Shown here piece by piece: positions 1 through 9,855 of a stretch of 64,000 bases of DNA; positions within the stretch are counted from its first letter, which is position 1, and each line of letters starts with the position of its first letter. The notes beneath the pieces were generated by a model, which did not search any database, was not told where the DNA came from, and saw only the letters and a list, made by a program, of their open reading frames with translations. The stretch comes from Dacryopinax spathularia (taxonomy: Eukaryota > Basidiomycota > Dacrymycetes > Dacrymycetales > Dacrymycetaceae). The stretch spans positions 2,604,001 to 2,668,000 of the forward strand of contig JBBPFI010000001.1 of NCBI GenBank assembly GCA_037974965.1, read 5' to 3'. A program made the position numbers and the translations under genes.

Positions 1-140
1 CCTAAAGTACAGTAAACCGTTTTCGGCAAGTTCGTATTGGGCTGGTTGAAGAGTCTGTCGAACCGGATCGCAATACTTCTTGAAATGGGGATCGGTAGCG
101 TAATCAGCTGCGAACTCCCTGGCATACTCCGGGTCGACTC

Positions 141-3100
141 CTACCAGGAGTCGTGGCACTTCCCATTCTTCGACTTGCCCCGCCGCCTGGTGGTGGGGCC
201 CTTCGGAGCTGGAGGGGGCGAGCCCTTCCGTAGAAACGTCCTTGCTAGGAGCCGGGGCGTCTCCTGTGAGGAGGGTCGCGGCCGAACGAGCTCCTCTTCG
301 CGTTCCTTATTCGGGGACCCTGATCCCAGCGTCGGACTCAGCGTAGGACGATCTCGCATGGACCAAGGGATTTCGCCGTGTTCCGGGTCTGCCTGCGGTC
401 TCTCCCGTCGCTCCTTGTACTTGGATCGAGTGGATAAGAAGACGGCACGTTCGGCGGTCGGGCGCGACCGCCAGGGGGGGAAAGTCGGGTTGTTCGGCCC
501 AGAGGGCACTATGAAAGCCTCGTTGTCGAGTCCTGGCGATGTATGCTCCGGAGGTTGCCAGAGGAGACGAGATAGCGGGTCGACATTGGAGTGTACACGA
601 CCCGCTCGGTGCTCGATACGCAGTCCAGGGTACGCCGCCATAATAGTGCCGTACCCTGCTAAACGGCGGTTCATGTGTTCGTAGGTCTTATTCCAGAGTA
701 GGGCAGCGTGGTCCGTAATGAGCGTCACCTGTTCTCCTTCGATGAACGGCTGGAAACGAACGAGCGCTTCCTTCGCGGCTAGCCCCTCTCGTTCGGTGAC
801 CGAATAATTCTTCTCGGCCGGCTTCAAGGTGCGACTCCAGTAAGCGATAACTCTTTCCACAAGGATGACCGTCTCGTCCATGGTCGCTGCCCAAGTCCTC
901 GGCTCTCCTTGGACTTCTTCTTCCTTGATTGCCGTCGCAAACGACGGTACGTCCCCTCCTCGGGACCAGGCCTCCTGTATACGAGCATACGCCTTCGTCT
1001 CTCTCAAATCCAACGCTTGGATCGGTTGCACCTGTTGCAGGGCGGCACCCAGTGCCACATCGCTCGCGTCGGTATACAGGCGATAAGGACGACCGCGTCT
1101 TGGATGTCCTAGCACGGGCGCGGATGACAGGGCGCGCTTCGCTTCCTCGAAGCACGCTTGCTCCGTAGCTCCCCAGTGCCATTTCGCCCCTTTCTTGAGC
1201 AACTGGAAGAGGGGCTGTACTATCTGCGCATAAGAGCAGATGTAAGCCTGGAAGTACACGACCATCCCCAGGAATGTTCTCAGCGTCGGAACCGACGCGG
1301 GAGCGGGCAGGCGGGCGATGGCTTCGACCTTCTCCTGGTGCGTCGACAATCCCAAACGCGAAACCTTGTGACCCAGAAGGAGGATAGATTGATAGGCGAA
1401 GTGGCATTTTGAAGGAGACAAGGTGAGGCCCGACGCGCGGATTGCTCGCAGAACGCGTCGTAAGTGGTCCATGTGGTCCTCGAAGCTGAGGGAGAAGACT
1501 ACAATGTCGTCTATGTATACCAACGCGAACAGCCACAAATAGCGAGCCAGAACCGACTGCATTACACGTTGGAAGATGGATGGTCCGTTACGGAGACCAA
1601 AGGGGAGTCGACGGAATTGTAACAAGCCTCTGTGCAACCGAAATGCCGTTTTCGGTCGGTCCTCCGGCACAATCTCCAACTGGGTGAATCCGGACAACGC
1701 ATCCAGCGTAGTGAGGTACTGAGAACTGGACAGAGTTTGTAGAATCTCCTCCTGTCGTGGTATGGGGAATTGGTCCGGGATAGTGACGGCATTGAGCTTC
1801 CTGTAGTCAACGCAGAGGCGAGGCTTTCCGTTTCGGTAAACGATTACGACAGGGGAGGCCCAGGGGCTGTCGGATTCTTCTACGACGCCTTGGCTCCACC
1901 AAGCGTCGATCTGCTTGTCGATTACCTCACGCTTCGCTGGCGAAGCGCCATAAGGGGGTTGGGAGATAGGTTCAACTCCTTCCTTCAGCGGTATTTTGAC
2001 CTGCGCCGGATGGTGACCTAACCGGCCGTCGAAGGCGAAGGCCCCTTGCTCTTCTCGCAGCAGTCCGAACACTAGTTGGCGCTTTTCGTCAGGAAGGTCG
2101 GGGTTGACGTCCAGAGCCTGTTCCAGGGACCCGGAAGGCACTGGGTCCGGGTCGGGAAACTCGGCCGTTTTAGGCCCCACAAGTTCCTCGGCTCCCTCCC
2201 CTTCCTCTCCGACCTTGCGCGTCGAGAACAGGGCCGTGACGACGCGGGCGGTTCTAGCGAAGCTAAGTTCCTGGGCTTCGTCCCGGGCCGAGTCTAGGAG
2301 GGAAACGGCGGCCTTCTTCAAGCCCAGAATCGTGCCTTTTGCGAGTCGGATGGAACGACTCGAAAGGTTGGCTAGACCTATCCGGGGGTCCGAACTCGAC
2401 AGTAAGGAATGGGGTACCAGGACCTCCGCTCCCGAACAGCCCTCGGCGTTTATCACCTCGGATTCTACGTACCAGTCCATCGCCTTCTCGTCTGTCCGCC
2501 TCGCTAATTCGACGAGGGTGATCGAGTGCGGGGCCAGCTCGTAGTCATTCTGAAGCCCGATCGTTTGGTCTCTGGGGGTTCGCTGGTGATCCGCCGTTCG
2601 CTTCGAAGGAACCGAAGCTCGTAGGGTCGTGAGGGCGGATCGTACTTCAGCGGCTGAGGAAGCCCGCTGAGTCGTGGCTTGCGCAGGGATTCGGTATGGC
2701 GAATCCCCTACTTGCAACCACGATCCTTCGTCCGTCCGGAGAGTGGATAACCGGTAGCCCTGCAGATGATCCTCTCCGATCAAGAGGGGTACCGTCATAT
2801 TGGACACAACGTAAGCCCTGAGTCGGAGCTTAACGACACCCTCAGGGGTGTCGAAGTAGGCGGGGAATACTATCGTCCCCTCGATAGACGCTCGTCCCGT
2901 GAGTTGGTACAGGGATATAGCTTCATCTGGGCGGATCCTAGCGTTTCCAGGGAGCGACCGGGCGAACGGCAAGGAGCAAAGAGTGAGGTCGGCTCCAGAA
3001 TCGGCTATGGCTTTAGTCACTTGGGTTTTCCAATGGCCGCAACGAGGGAAGACAGTGAGAGCCTGGTAGCCGACCAGGTTACCCTTCCGGTCGAGGGGGT

Positions 3101-3527
3101 CCTTGTAGCGAGGTACGAACCAGGCTGGTTCGGTTGGAGTACTAGTGGGATAGCGATATCGGGGGTGAGGAATATCGGTAGAGGACGGGTCGGAAGTCGA
3201 CCCGGTCTTGGAAACCATATATGCGTGAACGTCGCGCTTCTCCGCGGGGGAGAGAGTCGTATTAGGTGAATCGGGTAAAAAGGGGGGCGAACTATATGCG
3301 AGCGACGGCTGCTCGAGCCGTCGATCATTAGAGATAATCGGTTTCGTTAGTCCGGGGATGCTAATCTGGGCGACCCTCCCCGGTAGAAGGCCCGGATGGA
3401 AAGGGCTGCGACGCTTGCGCCTGCGCGTCGGGGTTCCATTCCTGGTAAGCAGCCGAGACGTCCACGTCGTAGTCGACGTCCGGGTCGGCTGCCTCCAAGG
3501 AGGCGATATATGCGCGACGCTTGCCAT
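141..3527 (-). CDS. pol: Pol polyprotein (protease, RT, RNase H)
   Basis: An open frame of 1128 residues. A retropepsin-type D-S-G-A motif lies near residue 176. The reverse transcriptase follows, with LCVDYRKLN, LPFGLRNGPS and the catalytic YIDD at about residue 670. An RNase H domain follows, with LYTDASDVALG near residue 817. No integrase HHCC zinc finger or D,D-35-E core is seen before the frame closes at 141; that part is expected further left. The frame overlaps the end of gag by 167 nt and is offset by +1, an arrangement that in Ty3-type elements is read through programmed frameshifting. It is a mobile-element gene and serves no host function. Confidence 0.93.
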   Translation of the reverse strand: MASVAHISPPWRQPTRTSTTTWTSRLLTRNGTPTRRRKRRSPFHPGLLPGRVAQISIPGLTKPIISNDRRLEQPSLAYSSPPFLPDSPNTTLSPAEKRDVHAYMVSKTGSTSDPSSTDIPHPRYRYPTSTPTEPAWFVPRYKDPLDRKGNLVGYQALTVFPRCGHWKTQVTKAIADSGADLTLCSLPFARSLPGNARIRPDEAISLYQLTGRASIEGTIVFPAYFDTPEGVVKLRLRAYVVSNMTVPLLIGEDHLQGYRLSTLRTDEGSWLQVGDSPYRIPAQATTQRASSAAEVRSALTTLRASVPSKRTADHQRTPRDQTIGLQNDYELAPHSITLVELARRTDEKAMDWYVESEVINAEGCSGAEVLVPHSLLSSSDPRIGLANLSSRSIRLAKGTILGLKKAAVSLLDSARDEAQELSFARTARVVTALFSTRKVGEEGEGAEELVGPKTAEFPDPDPVPSGSLEQALDVNPDLPDEKRQLVFGLLREEQGAFAFDGRLGHHPAQVKIPLKEGVEPISQPPYGASPAKREVIDKQIDAWWSQGVVEESDSPWASPVVIVYRNGKPRLCVDYRKLNAVTIPDQFPIPRQEEILQTLSSSQYLTTLDALSGFTQLEIVPEDRPKTAFRLHRGLLQFRRLPFGLRNGPSIFQRVMQSVLARYLWLFALVYIDDIVVFSLSFEDHMDHLRRVLRAIRASGLTLSPSKCHFAYQSILLLGHKVSRLGLSTHQEKVEAIARLPAPASVPTLRTFLGMVVYFQAYICSYAQIVQPLFQLLKKGAKWHWGATEQACFEEAKRALSSAPVLGHPRRGRPYRLYTDASDVALGAALQQVQPIQALDLRETKAYARIQEAWSRGGDVPSFATAIKEEEVQGEPRTWAATMDETVILVERVIAYWSRTLKPAEKNYSVTEREGLAAKEALVRFQPFIEGEQVTLITDHAALLWNKTYEHMNRRLAGYGTIMAAYPGLRIEHRAGRVHSNVDPLSRLLWQPPEHTSPGLDNEAFIVPSGPNNPTFPPWRSRPTAERAVFLSTRSKYKERRERPQADPEHGEIPWSMRDRPTLSPTLGSGSPNKEREEELVRPRPSSQETPRLLARTFLRKGSPPPAPKGPTTRRRGKSKNGKCHDSW

Positions 3528-5754
3528 CTTCCTCCTTGCTATAGTGCGGACAGTCTCGCCAGTAGTGCAGAGTGGAGCTACATCCGAAGCAGGGACCCGG
3601 CGGGGGACGCTTGCTTTTCTTCGAATCGTTTCGGGGGAAAGGATAAGAGCTCCGAACCTTGGTCACGTCCTCCCTGGTTCGACTCCGAACGGCATAAGCG
3701 GAAGGTTCATCTCCTTTGTATTCCCTGGCGTCGCTTTCGACGCTAGCGGCCATGGCTGCTGACCTTCGGTTCTCTCTGCGTTCGGAGGAGGGTCGCCAAG
3801 CTTGACGATCGATGCGATCGATCCTTCTTGCCAGGTTCTCTACGTCCTTCAGGATTCTGGCCTCTTGGGCCGCCCGTATCAAGTCCTCTTCGTTGTCTTG
3901 GACGGCAGGCAGGAGTAGGCCGACGTTGGGCATCCGATCCGTGAGCAGTATGGTGCGCCATTGCGGAGGAGCTCGCTCCATGACCTTGAAGACTTCGTCT
4001 TTGCCAGAGGGGTTCTCTAGGAGAACTTTTCCGGCCTCCAATCGTCGTAAGATGAACTCGGTGGGGGATTCGCGCTCGAATCCGGGCTGTCTGAAGCTCA
4101 TTGCTTTGTATCGTGACTGCTGCTCAACCATCCAATTTGCTCCCAGGAAGGTCCTTCGGATCAATTCCTTCAAGTTCGGCCAACTTTGTATGCCGTAGAT
4201 CCGCAGGTCTTTGGGCAGGGTTGTCCACCATTTAAGAGCCAACCCTCCGAAGTTTTGAGTTAACGCGTATGCCAGCGTACGCCTCACGTACGCCCCTCGT
4301 CGCTCGAAATCCGTGACCTGAGCGAAGTATGAGACGAGTTGGTCTCGGTTCCCATTCCATTGAGGGAGGTCGGAAAGTTTGAGGCGGAGGTCGATGGATG
4401 GGAGCAAGCGAGCGTCCCATCCGGTGGCGGATAGGATTCGTGGGTCGGGAAAGATATCTTCCGACCGACCCGCGTTCGGGTCGTTCCCTTCCCGCCCAAG
4501 CCTTCTCTCCCAGTAACCATCAGTTCCATCACCACCCCCATCGTCACCCCCTCCGCCATCGTCTCCTCCTCCTCCTCCTCCTCCTCCTCCTCCTCCTCCT
4601 CTTCCAGAGTTGTCTCCTCCTCCTCCGCTCGCGTCTCTTCCCCTGCCGTAGCCCCCCATTCCTCCGCCATCATCTCCGAAGTCTTCATGTTTCTCGGGGC
4701 GTTCGGAGTAGCGAACGCCTCTTGCGCCCCCCTGACTCGACATAGGAGGAGGAGCAGTTGTCCTTTGATCGGTGTTGAAGATTTGTTCGGAGGTGCGGAA
4801 ACGGGCTTGCGTAAGAGGCGGCAATAGCGGTGCTCGTGTCGAAGAAGGCGGAGCAGGAGATAACGGTCGCGGTGTAGTGGAAACCGTGGCGCGCAAGGCA
4901 AAATGCGGGGGAAGATCTCTCGCAACCGTATGAGGCTTTGAGCGACTAGGGGCCGACGGCTCCGGACGAGCCGTCGAGGGGGCCGGAGTGTACGGAAGAC
5001 CGGTGGCTGACTGAGGTAAGAGCGGCAAATGGCTTGTATATTCTCGCAACGCTGTGGTCGGGCTCATGCGATCTAGAGCTTCGTAACGCGAAGCTGGAGT
5101 GTGAGACGGGGAAGAAGGAGTGTTTCCCGCATCTCCCAATAGGTTTGCTGAGGCGTATCGAGCAATACGAGCCGCTTTGGCGGCTCGGGCTTGGAGGGTC
5201 GCGAGGGCGAGGGTTCCGGTGCGGGGGTTCGAGGTGCCCCCCAGCAGGGAGATCAGGTGTCCCCGTACGTCGATTTCGAACCGGGGGATCGGTTCGACGC
5301 TCAATTCTCGTAGCTTGATGATCATGTCTTCTCCAGACCGAATAATGTGTCTAATGCGGCGTCGTTCTTCGTCGCTCATGGTAAAGAAGGAGCCCCGATC
5401 GGTGATGACTTCTTGGAACTGAGCTTCGCTGAAACGTTCTCTGACGAAGCCGTCCAGGGCTTCGAGAACAGCTGCAAACTCCTCAAGCGTTTCGGTCTCC
5501 CCTGAAAGTGGGGGGGCGGCTCCAGGAATGGCTGCATCCGGGGCACTGCGAAGCCGTTCCACCTTGGCTGCGAAATCGCGGCTGGCGTAGCTAGGGGTGA
5601 GGCCAGAAGGAGGTCGGTCTGGATAGGCAAGCGACTCCCTTCTGTGCGCTCGAGACGGAACGGCAGTACCGTTTGCTGGGGTCGGTGACCCCGTTCGCGA
5701 AGCCGACGGACTGGCTTCGAGGGTCGGTGGAGGGCGAACAGCGGTGTACGACAT
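3361..5754 (-). CDS. gag: Gag capsid/nucleocapsid protein
   Basis: An open frame of 797 residues beginning 62 nt inside the LTR. The N-terminal half is rich in Ser, Pro and Thr. A glycine run (encoded by a TCC repeat on the plus strand) sits near residue 390, followed by a retrotransposon-gag helical region with FERRGAYVRRTLAYALTQNF and ALKWWTTLP. A CCHC zinc knuckle (C-F-G-C...H...C) lies near residues 722-735. This is the normal gag layout of fungal Ty3/gypsy elements. Overlapping open frames on either strand here are composition shadows. Confidence 0.9.
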   Translation of the reverse strand: MSYTAVRPPPTLEASPSASRTGSPTPANGTAVPSRAHRRESLAYPDRPPSGLTPSYASRDFAAKVERLRSAPDAAIPGAAPPLSGETETLEEFAAVLEALDGFVRERFSEAQFQEVITDRGSFFTMSDEERRRIRHIIRSGEDMIIKLRELSVEPIPRFEIDVRGHLISLLGGTSNPRTGTLALATLQARAAKAARIARYASANLLGDAGNTPSSPSHTPASRYEALDRMSPTTALREYTSHLPLLPQSATGLPYTPAPSTARPEPSAPSRSKPHTVARDLPPHFALRATVSTTPRPLSPAPPSSTRAPLLPPLTQARFRTSEQIFNTDQRTTAPPPMSSQGGARGVRYSERPEKHEDFGDDGGGMGGYGRGRDASGGGGDNSGRGGGGGGGGGGGGDDGGGGDDGGGDGTDGYWERRLGREGNDPNAGRSEDIFPDPRILSATGWDARLLPSIDLRLKLSDLPQWNGNRDQLVSYFAQVTDFERRGAYVRRTLAYALTQNFGGLALKWWTTLPKDLRIYGIQSWPNLKELIRRTFLGANWMVEQQSRYKAMSFRQPGFERESPTEFILRRLEAGKVLLENPSGKDEVFKVMERAPPQWRTILLTDRMPNVGLLLPAVQDNEEDLIRAAQEARILKDVENLARRIDRIDRQAWRPSSERRENRRSAAMAASVESDAREYKGDEPSAYAVRSRTREDVTKVRSSYPFPRNDSKKSKRPPPGPCFGCSSTLHYWRDCPHYSKEEDGKRRAYIASLEAADPDVDYDVDVSAAYQEWNPDAQAQASQPFPSGPSTGEGRPD
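4562..4602. repeat. (TCC)n microsatellite inside gag
   Basis: About 41 bases of near-perfect TCC repeat, encoding the polyglycine run of Gag on the minus strand. Such runs are prone to slippage and produce long spurious frames on both strands. Confidence 0.9.
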
Positions 5755-5797
5755 GCTGTTCGAACCTATCCTCGAGGATCCGTCTGAGTATCAGCCG

Positions 5798-5814
5798 GAT
5801 CCCAACTCGTCCAC
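5798..5814 (-). other. Primer-binding-like site
   Basis: Just inside the LTR, the minus strand reads TGGACGAGTTGGGATCC. The plus strand therefore ends in TCCA like a tRNA 3' tail, with a GGATCC that could be the T-arm side. The priming tRNA is not identified. Confidence 0.4.
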
Positions 5815-5816
5815 TT

Positions 5817-5994
5817 TGTGAGGACTGTCGAGCAGCGACGGTCGATCGGCATTGTTCAGGTTCCGGCTGATGGGCGAATCGGAGCGACTCCCAGTTACAG
5901 AGGGAGTCGATAAGGCGTGATTTAGGCGTGTGCGAGTCGTGTACGAGTCGTGTGCGATTCGTATATAAAGTAGTAGTCAACAATGAGCATAACA
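5817..5994 (-). repeat. Candidate 5' LTR of the gypsy element
   Basis: Read on the minus strand this 178-bp stretch begins TGTTATGCTCATTG and ends CTCACA, giving the usual TG...CA ends. It contains a TATA-like box (TTTATATAC, about 5960-5969) and short direct repeats of a CGTGTACGAGT type. The right boundary rests on the classic TGTTATG start and the left on the CA followed by a TGG-type primer site. The boundaries are inferred because no second LTR is available to align. Confidence 0.6.
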
Positions 5995-6111
5995 TTCCCC
6001 TTTCTGCCTCTACACGTCCGCGTCGTACTCGACGCGGGACCTAATTACAATAGGGCCGGTCCCCTAGGGACTTAGGCGTACATCCTCCATCACACTGCGG
6101 ACGGAGCCGAT

Positions 6112-6366
6112 ATGGCCGAGTCGGTCGGCACCGAGTACGGGTTGTTCGGGCTCCCAAAGCTGGACAGTGATGAAAGGGAGAGGCTGCGAAAGCAACGGAG
6201 TGCTGTATGGGCAGATAGAGTGGTTAATAGGCAACTGTTCGACAAGCCCAGAAAGGAGATTGCGGGCGACATAGCGAATTTTGTCGTTGCTTATGGTTTG
6301 ACGAAGGTGTGTGTAACCCACTCTACAGCTCCATCTTCGACGCTGTTGCTGTTTCTGTGTAGATGA
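6112..6366 (+). CDS. Small hypothetical ORF beside the LTR
   Basis: An ATG-initiated frame of 84 codons whose first 60 residues look protein-like: acidic and basic mixed helices such as DSDERERLRKQRSAVWADRV. A possible intron (GTGTGT...TGTGTAG, about 6307-6363) would shorten the tail to about 68 residues. I do not recognise it. It starts about 118 bp beyond the LTR end, so it may be a host gene fragment left by the insertion or simply chance. The 280 bases after it, up to the PPR gene, hold nothing I can name. Confidence 0.25.
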   Translation: MAESVGTEYGLFGLPKLDSDERERLRKQRSAVWADRVVNRQLFDKPRKEIAGDIANFVVAYGLTKVCVTHSTAPSSTLLLFLCR

Positions 6367-6648
6367 ACTGATGTTCTTGAAGACTTCCTCCCCGTCAGGC
6401 TGGGATTGTCGCTTTACCTCTCCCCCTGGTTTGCCCGTGTACAAGTCGAGCCTTGCCGACAGTGCTGTCAGTGGATCATGCAACTCTTTTCTCGCAAACA
6501 TGGACGGTCTCTTTGATCCTTCCTACAATCTCTTTCTGGGATATCAAACGGCGGCCGTCCAGCTTGCGTCCTATAGTACAGCAGTTCCAGTATGGGGTCT
6601 CCCGATTAGGTTGTGTCTATAGATACAGTGCGTGAAGGGTGCAATTCA

Positions 6649-9499
6649 TTACAATCCAGGCCTCTCCCATCGCTTTTCCGGCAACTCCTTCTTCAACTCG
6701 TCAAGAATACCTTCGTCGACCTCCAGCGGCATAGTGAAAACACCACGTCGTAACTCTGGCGGCCTAGTTTGAGCCTTCCACTGGCGAAACTTCCACCGGC
6801 GCATGAGGTCGTAGTATCGTCTCCATCCGTGGACATAGCGCCGCATGTTGAAACGACTTGTTCTCGGACTATGATATACGCCACGGAGCTTGTGTGCCAA
6901 CAATTCCCCTCGCGCCTGCTTGAGCAACAGTAGGGCACGGTCGTCGTGCTTGTCGTGCATTGCGTAGCGCGCTTGCACCATGGTCGTCCAGTAGTCCTCC
7001 ACCTCCGGCCCATATAGCTTCTTGAAAGTCTCGACCGTATGGCGAGCGAGACTACTCCGGCGCCTGGCAAAGCACAGGAGCTTGAGAAGCAGGTAGACGG
7101 TGAATGACGTCGGGCGCAACTTGTCGTGCAAACGGAGCAACTTTGTCAAGCGAGTCCGAGCCTGCCAATATAGCTTCGACCCTGAAATCTTCGGCGGCGC
7201 CCGCAAGTTCAGATGCACGAAGCCCAGCGCTTCACCGAGCTCTTTCTGAGTGGGATCCGGCGGCAGATCTCGGATGTGCGATTCTGTCAGCTTGAGGACC
7301 TGAGCCGGGTCTGTGGCGAGGAGCGATCGTAACAGTTTGTACTTGGCGACATAGGGTAGAGTGGCAGCCTGCGAGAGGTCGACCTTCAGGCTTGCCTGGC
7401 GGACCGCTTCGAGTCGGTCCAAGGTATCATCGTATTGCAGTGTGCGATTATTTTCTTCCAGTTCCAGGGGGTAATCAGGGTCCAACATGTAGTCAGGCTC
7501 TGGCCTGTAGTGATCCGGCTTCGAATCGTAGTAGTCCGTCTCAGAAATGTAGTCAGGCTCCGGCGTGGGATCCGCAAGCCACCACTTCCGGGGTCGGGTT
7601 ACCTTTGGGCGCTCTGTGATCTGCCCCGGTAAAAGCGCAAGCAATGTCTCCATATTGCCTTCATCGTCCGATTCTTGAGTTTCAAGAGCGTGCTGCACGA
7701 CCGTCCACCGCTTATGGACCGCCTTGAGGCGGAGAAACTCGACCCAAGTCTTGCTATCCCAGCGCACATGTGCCCGCCGCATGTCCTGGAAGAGTTCGGC
7801 GGCCTTCTTCAGATGACGTTCGCGTATGCAGATGGAGATCACGTGATTGAAGGAAGCGGTCGAGCGGAGAGGACCAAAGGAGTTGTGTATGGCTAGTATC
7901 TTGTGGACGGAATGGTGATGGTATGGCTTGGTACACTCGAGAATAAACCTGAGAGCAGCTTGAGGGGTGATGGGGGGTTCTCGAAAAGGGGTGAGGTGCT
8001 GACTGGGTTCTTGAAAGCTTTGGTCGGGGAGAAATGACGTTGATGGGAGGACAGAAGCTGATCTTCGGTGCGAAGAGGAGTTGTGCATCCGAAACCGAAA
8101 TTTGTTCAAGCGAGGGAAGGTTCGACCAAATCGAGGGTCTTCCAGTGCGCGGGCGAGGGTATGTATACGCCGGCGACGGGAGCCCATCCAAGGGAAGAAT
8201 CGCTCCCAGATCGATTTACCAAAGGCGAACCCTCCTCGCGAAGGAGGTGGGATGTCCGATGAAGGAGACGACGAAGGAGGTGGTGGCGAAGGAGGAGACG
8301 GCAAAGAGGGAGATGGCGGAGGAGTGTGGGCCTCAGTTGGAGGCACAGCTGTAGAAGCTATTTAGAAGACAGCACGGAAGTGATGAAAGTCGACGAACCT
8401 GGTACTGAGGGAGTCGGCAGTGAGCCCTCAGACGACTTCCCAGCGGCACGCTCGACAATTTCCTGCAGCTTGGCGTTCGCAGATCTCTCAGGCAACTTGT
8501 CAACCACCCTCTTGACTCCTGCATCTGGAGCTTCCACCTTCTTCGCCCCTGTCTCTCGAGCTCCTGCACCATTCTTCCGCTGCGGCTCTCTCTCCGCCTC
8601 CGGCAGCTTCGTCTTCTCCTCCTCTCCACCGGTCTCCTGCCTTTCTTTCCTGAGCTGCTGCAGTCGGTCTCGGAGGTATGACTCGAGCGCATTGATCCCC
8701 GAGCTCTTCCTATCAATACTCCTCTGAATGATAGCCTGCAGCGCCCTCAGCTCCAGCTCGACCATCGACGGCCCACTCCCCGCCGGAATGCCCATCTCCG
8801 CCCTTTGACGCAGAACGATCCGGATAACCTTCATCGCCCGAGCCCAGAGCACCTTCTGCCGTCGAGTGAGCTTCAGCTCGCCCGACTTGGCCGCTTCGGC
8901 CGCGTTGGCCGCGAGCATCACGGCTGCTACTTCACTGATGGGTTGCGGTTGAGGAGCGAGGCGGGAAGGGGGTTTGGGTCGGGGGAGTCGGGCTTGCGAC
9001 TTGCGTAGAGCGACATCGAGGATACTTTCCAGGGTTTCTATGCGTGGGGTGGAAAGGTTCGTTCGGATGCCCAGGTGTATTGAGGCTGGAAGGGAAAGCG
9101 ATGAAGATATTGTGGAAGGGCGGAGAAGACGGTGATGTGTCGAAGTGATGGGTTGCTCGTCCTTTCGCCTTCTTCGTGCCCACGCAAATGCCTCGTCGCT
9201 CCTGACATGCCCTTTAGGGATGAGGATGCCAAAACGGTCTCTTCTTAGATGAACCCAAGGCTGCATATTGGTATCTGGGCTCGAAGACGCGGTCGCAGCC
9301 TGGCTCTCCGAAGGAGTCGCTGGACTGCTCGATTTGGCAGCCTGGCTCTCCGGAGGAGTCGCTGGACTGCTCGATTTGGCAGCCTGCTTCGAGCGGCGTG
9401 CCTCCTTTCGAGATCCACGAGGTTTCTGAATCGCTTATCAGCTTTCACCCATCAGCATGTAGTATATAGACGGACCTGGATGGTCTTAGAAGACAGCAT
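6649..9499 (-). CDS. PPR-type mitochondrial RNA-processing protein
   Basis: Three exons, 9499-9476, 9425-8399 and 8348-6649, joined by two 50-bp introns with GTCCGT/GTTCGT donors and CAG acceptors, give 916 codons in frame. The start is the ATG of MLSSKTIQ; the two large open frames inside do not begin at ATG on their own. The N-terminus is basic and Ser/Ala/Pro-rich, as expected for a mitochondrial presequence, and carries two 14-residue repeats. The middle has helix-turn-helix units typical of pentatricopeptide repeats, for example TASFNHVISICIRERHLKKA followed by ELFQDMRRA. The family binds organellar RNA; the exact target is unknown. It is transcribed divergently from RRP15, 356 bp away. 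Confidence 0.8.
9295..9378. repeat. 42-bp tandem repeat, two copies
   Basis: Two adjacent 42-bp copies differing by one base, with a partial third copy after them. They lie in exon 2 of the PPR gene and keep its frame, encoding a 14-residue repeat containing KSSSPATP and ESQAA. Confidence 0.9.
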
Positions 9500-9855
9500 C
9501 CTCAGAGCTCCCGGCGGGTAGAGAAAGGTGAGCAACGGCCTGCTCGTCGCCCCAACCGCCGCCGTCGATTTCGCATTGCAAAAGAGTGCAGCACCCGTCA
9601 CAAGGCAGCGCATCCACGCGCCCCTGGACGTACACTCCCTTTTGAAGCAGTCCTTCTACGGTTAGAAGGAAAGCAGAAGTAGTAGTGAATGTTGTAGTCA
9701 CAAAGACTAGAAGTAAGTATGGGGGAACGCGAAGTGAACTGAACAGTTGGCTCGTTTGGGTAACTGCTCGGAAAAATTACTTCCGTGTGGTAAGGGTCTT
9801 CTGCTTTTCTCGGCAAAGTCCCTGGCCACCACCACCACTTGATACCAACCAACTC
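9500..9855. promoter_or_regulatory. Divergent promoter region, PPR / RRP15
   Basis: A 356-bp spacer between two divergently transcribed genes. A minus-strand frame of 71 codons (9486-9701) overlaps the PPR start and is treated as chance. No clear TATA box was seen; the two genes likely share this promoter. Confidence 0.5.

Larger units (their letters stand above)
1..5994 (-). mobile_element. Ty3/gypsy LTR retrotransposon, cut by left edge
   Basis: The element reads leftward: LTR, primer-binding-like site, gag, then pol with protease, reverse transcriptase and RNase H. The integrase region and the other LTR would lie left of position 1. Domain order and the CCHC zinc knuckle in gag place it in Ty3/gypsy (Metaviridae-type). 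Both visible reading frames run without interruption, so it looks whole as far as it can be seen, which suggests a fairly young copy. Age cannot be read from LTR divergence because only one LTR is present. No target-site duplication can be tested. Confidence 0.93.

Noticed and set aside
37-684. Plus-strand 215-codon frame
   Set aside because: It lies opposite the pol frame and begins at TTG; it is a shadow of the retroelement.
4284-4925. Minus-strand 213-codon frame with a poly-Glu run
   Set aside because: It is another frame of gag across the TCC repeat; the composition comes from the microsatellite.
6064-6501. Minus-strand 145-codon frame right of the LTR
   Set aside because: No conserved motif, and an equally plausible frame lies opposite; too weak to call.
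8358-9266. A separate 302-codon gene upstream of the PPR gene
   Set aside because: A 50-bp intron at 8349-8398 joins it in frame to the PPR part, and the downstream frame has no ATG; they are one gene.
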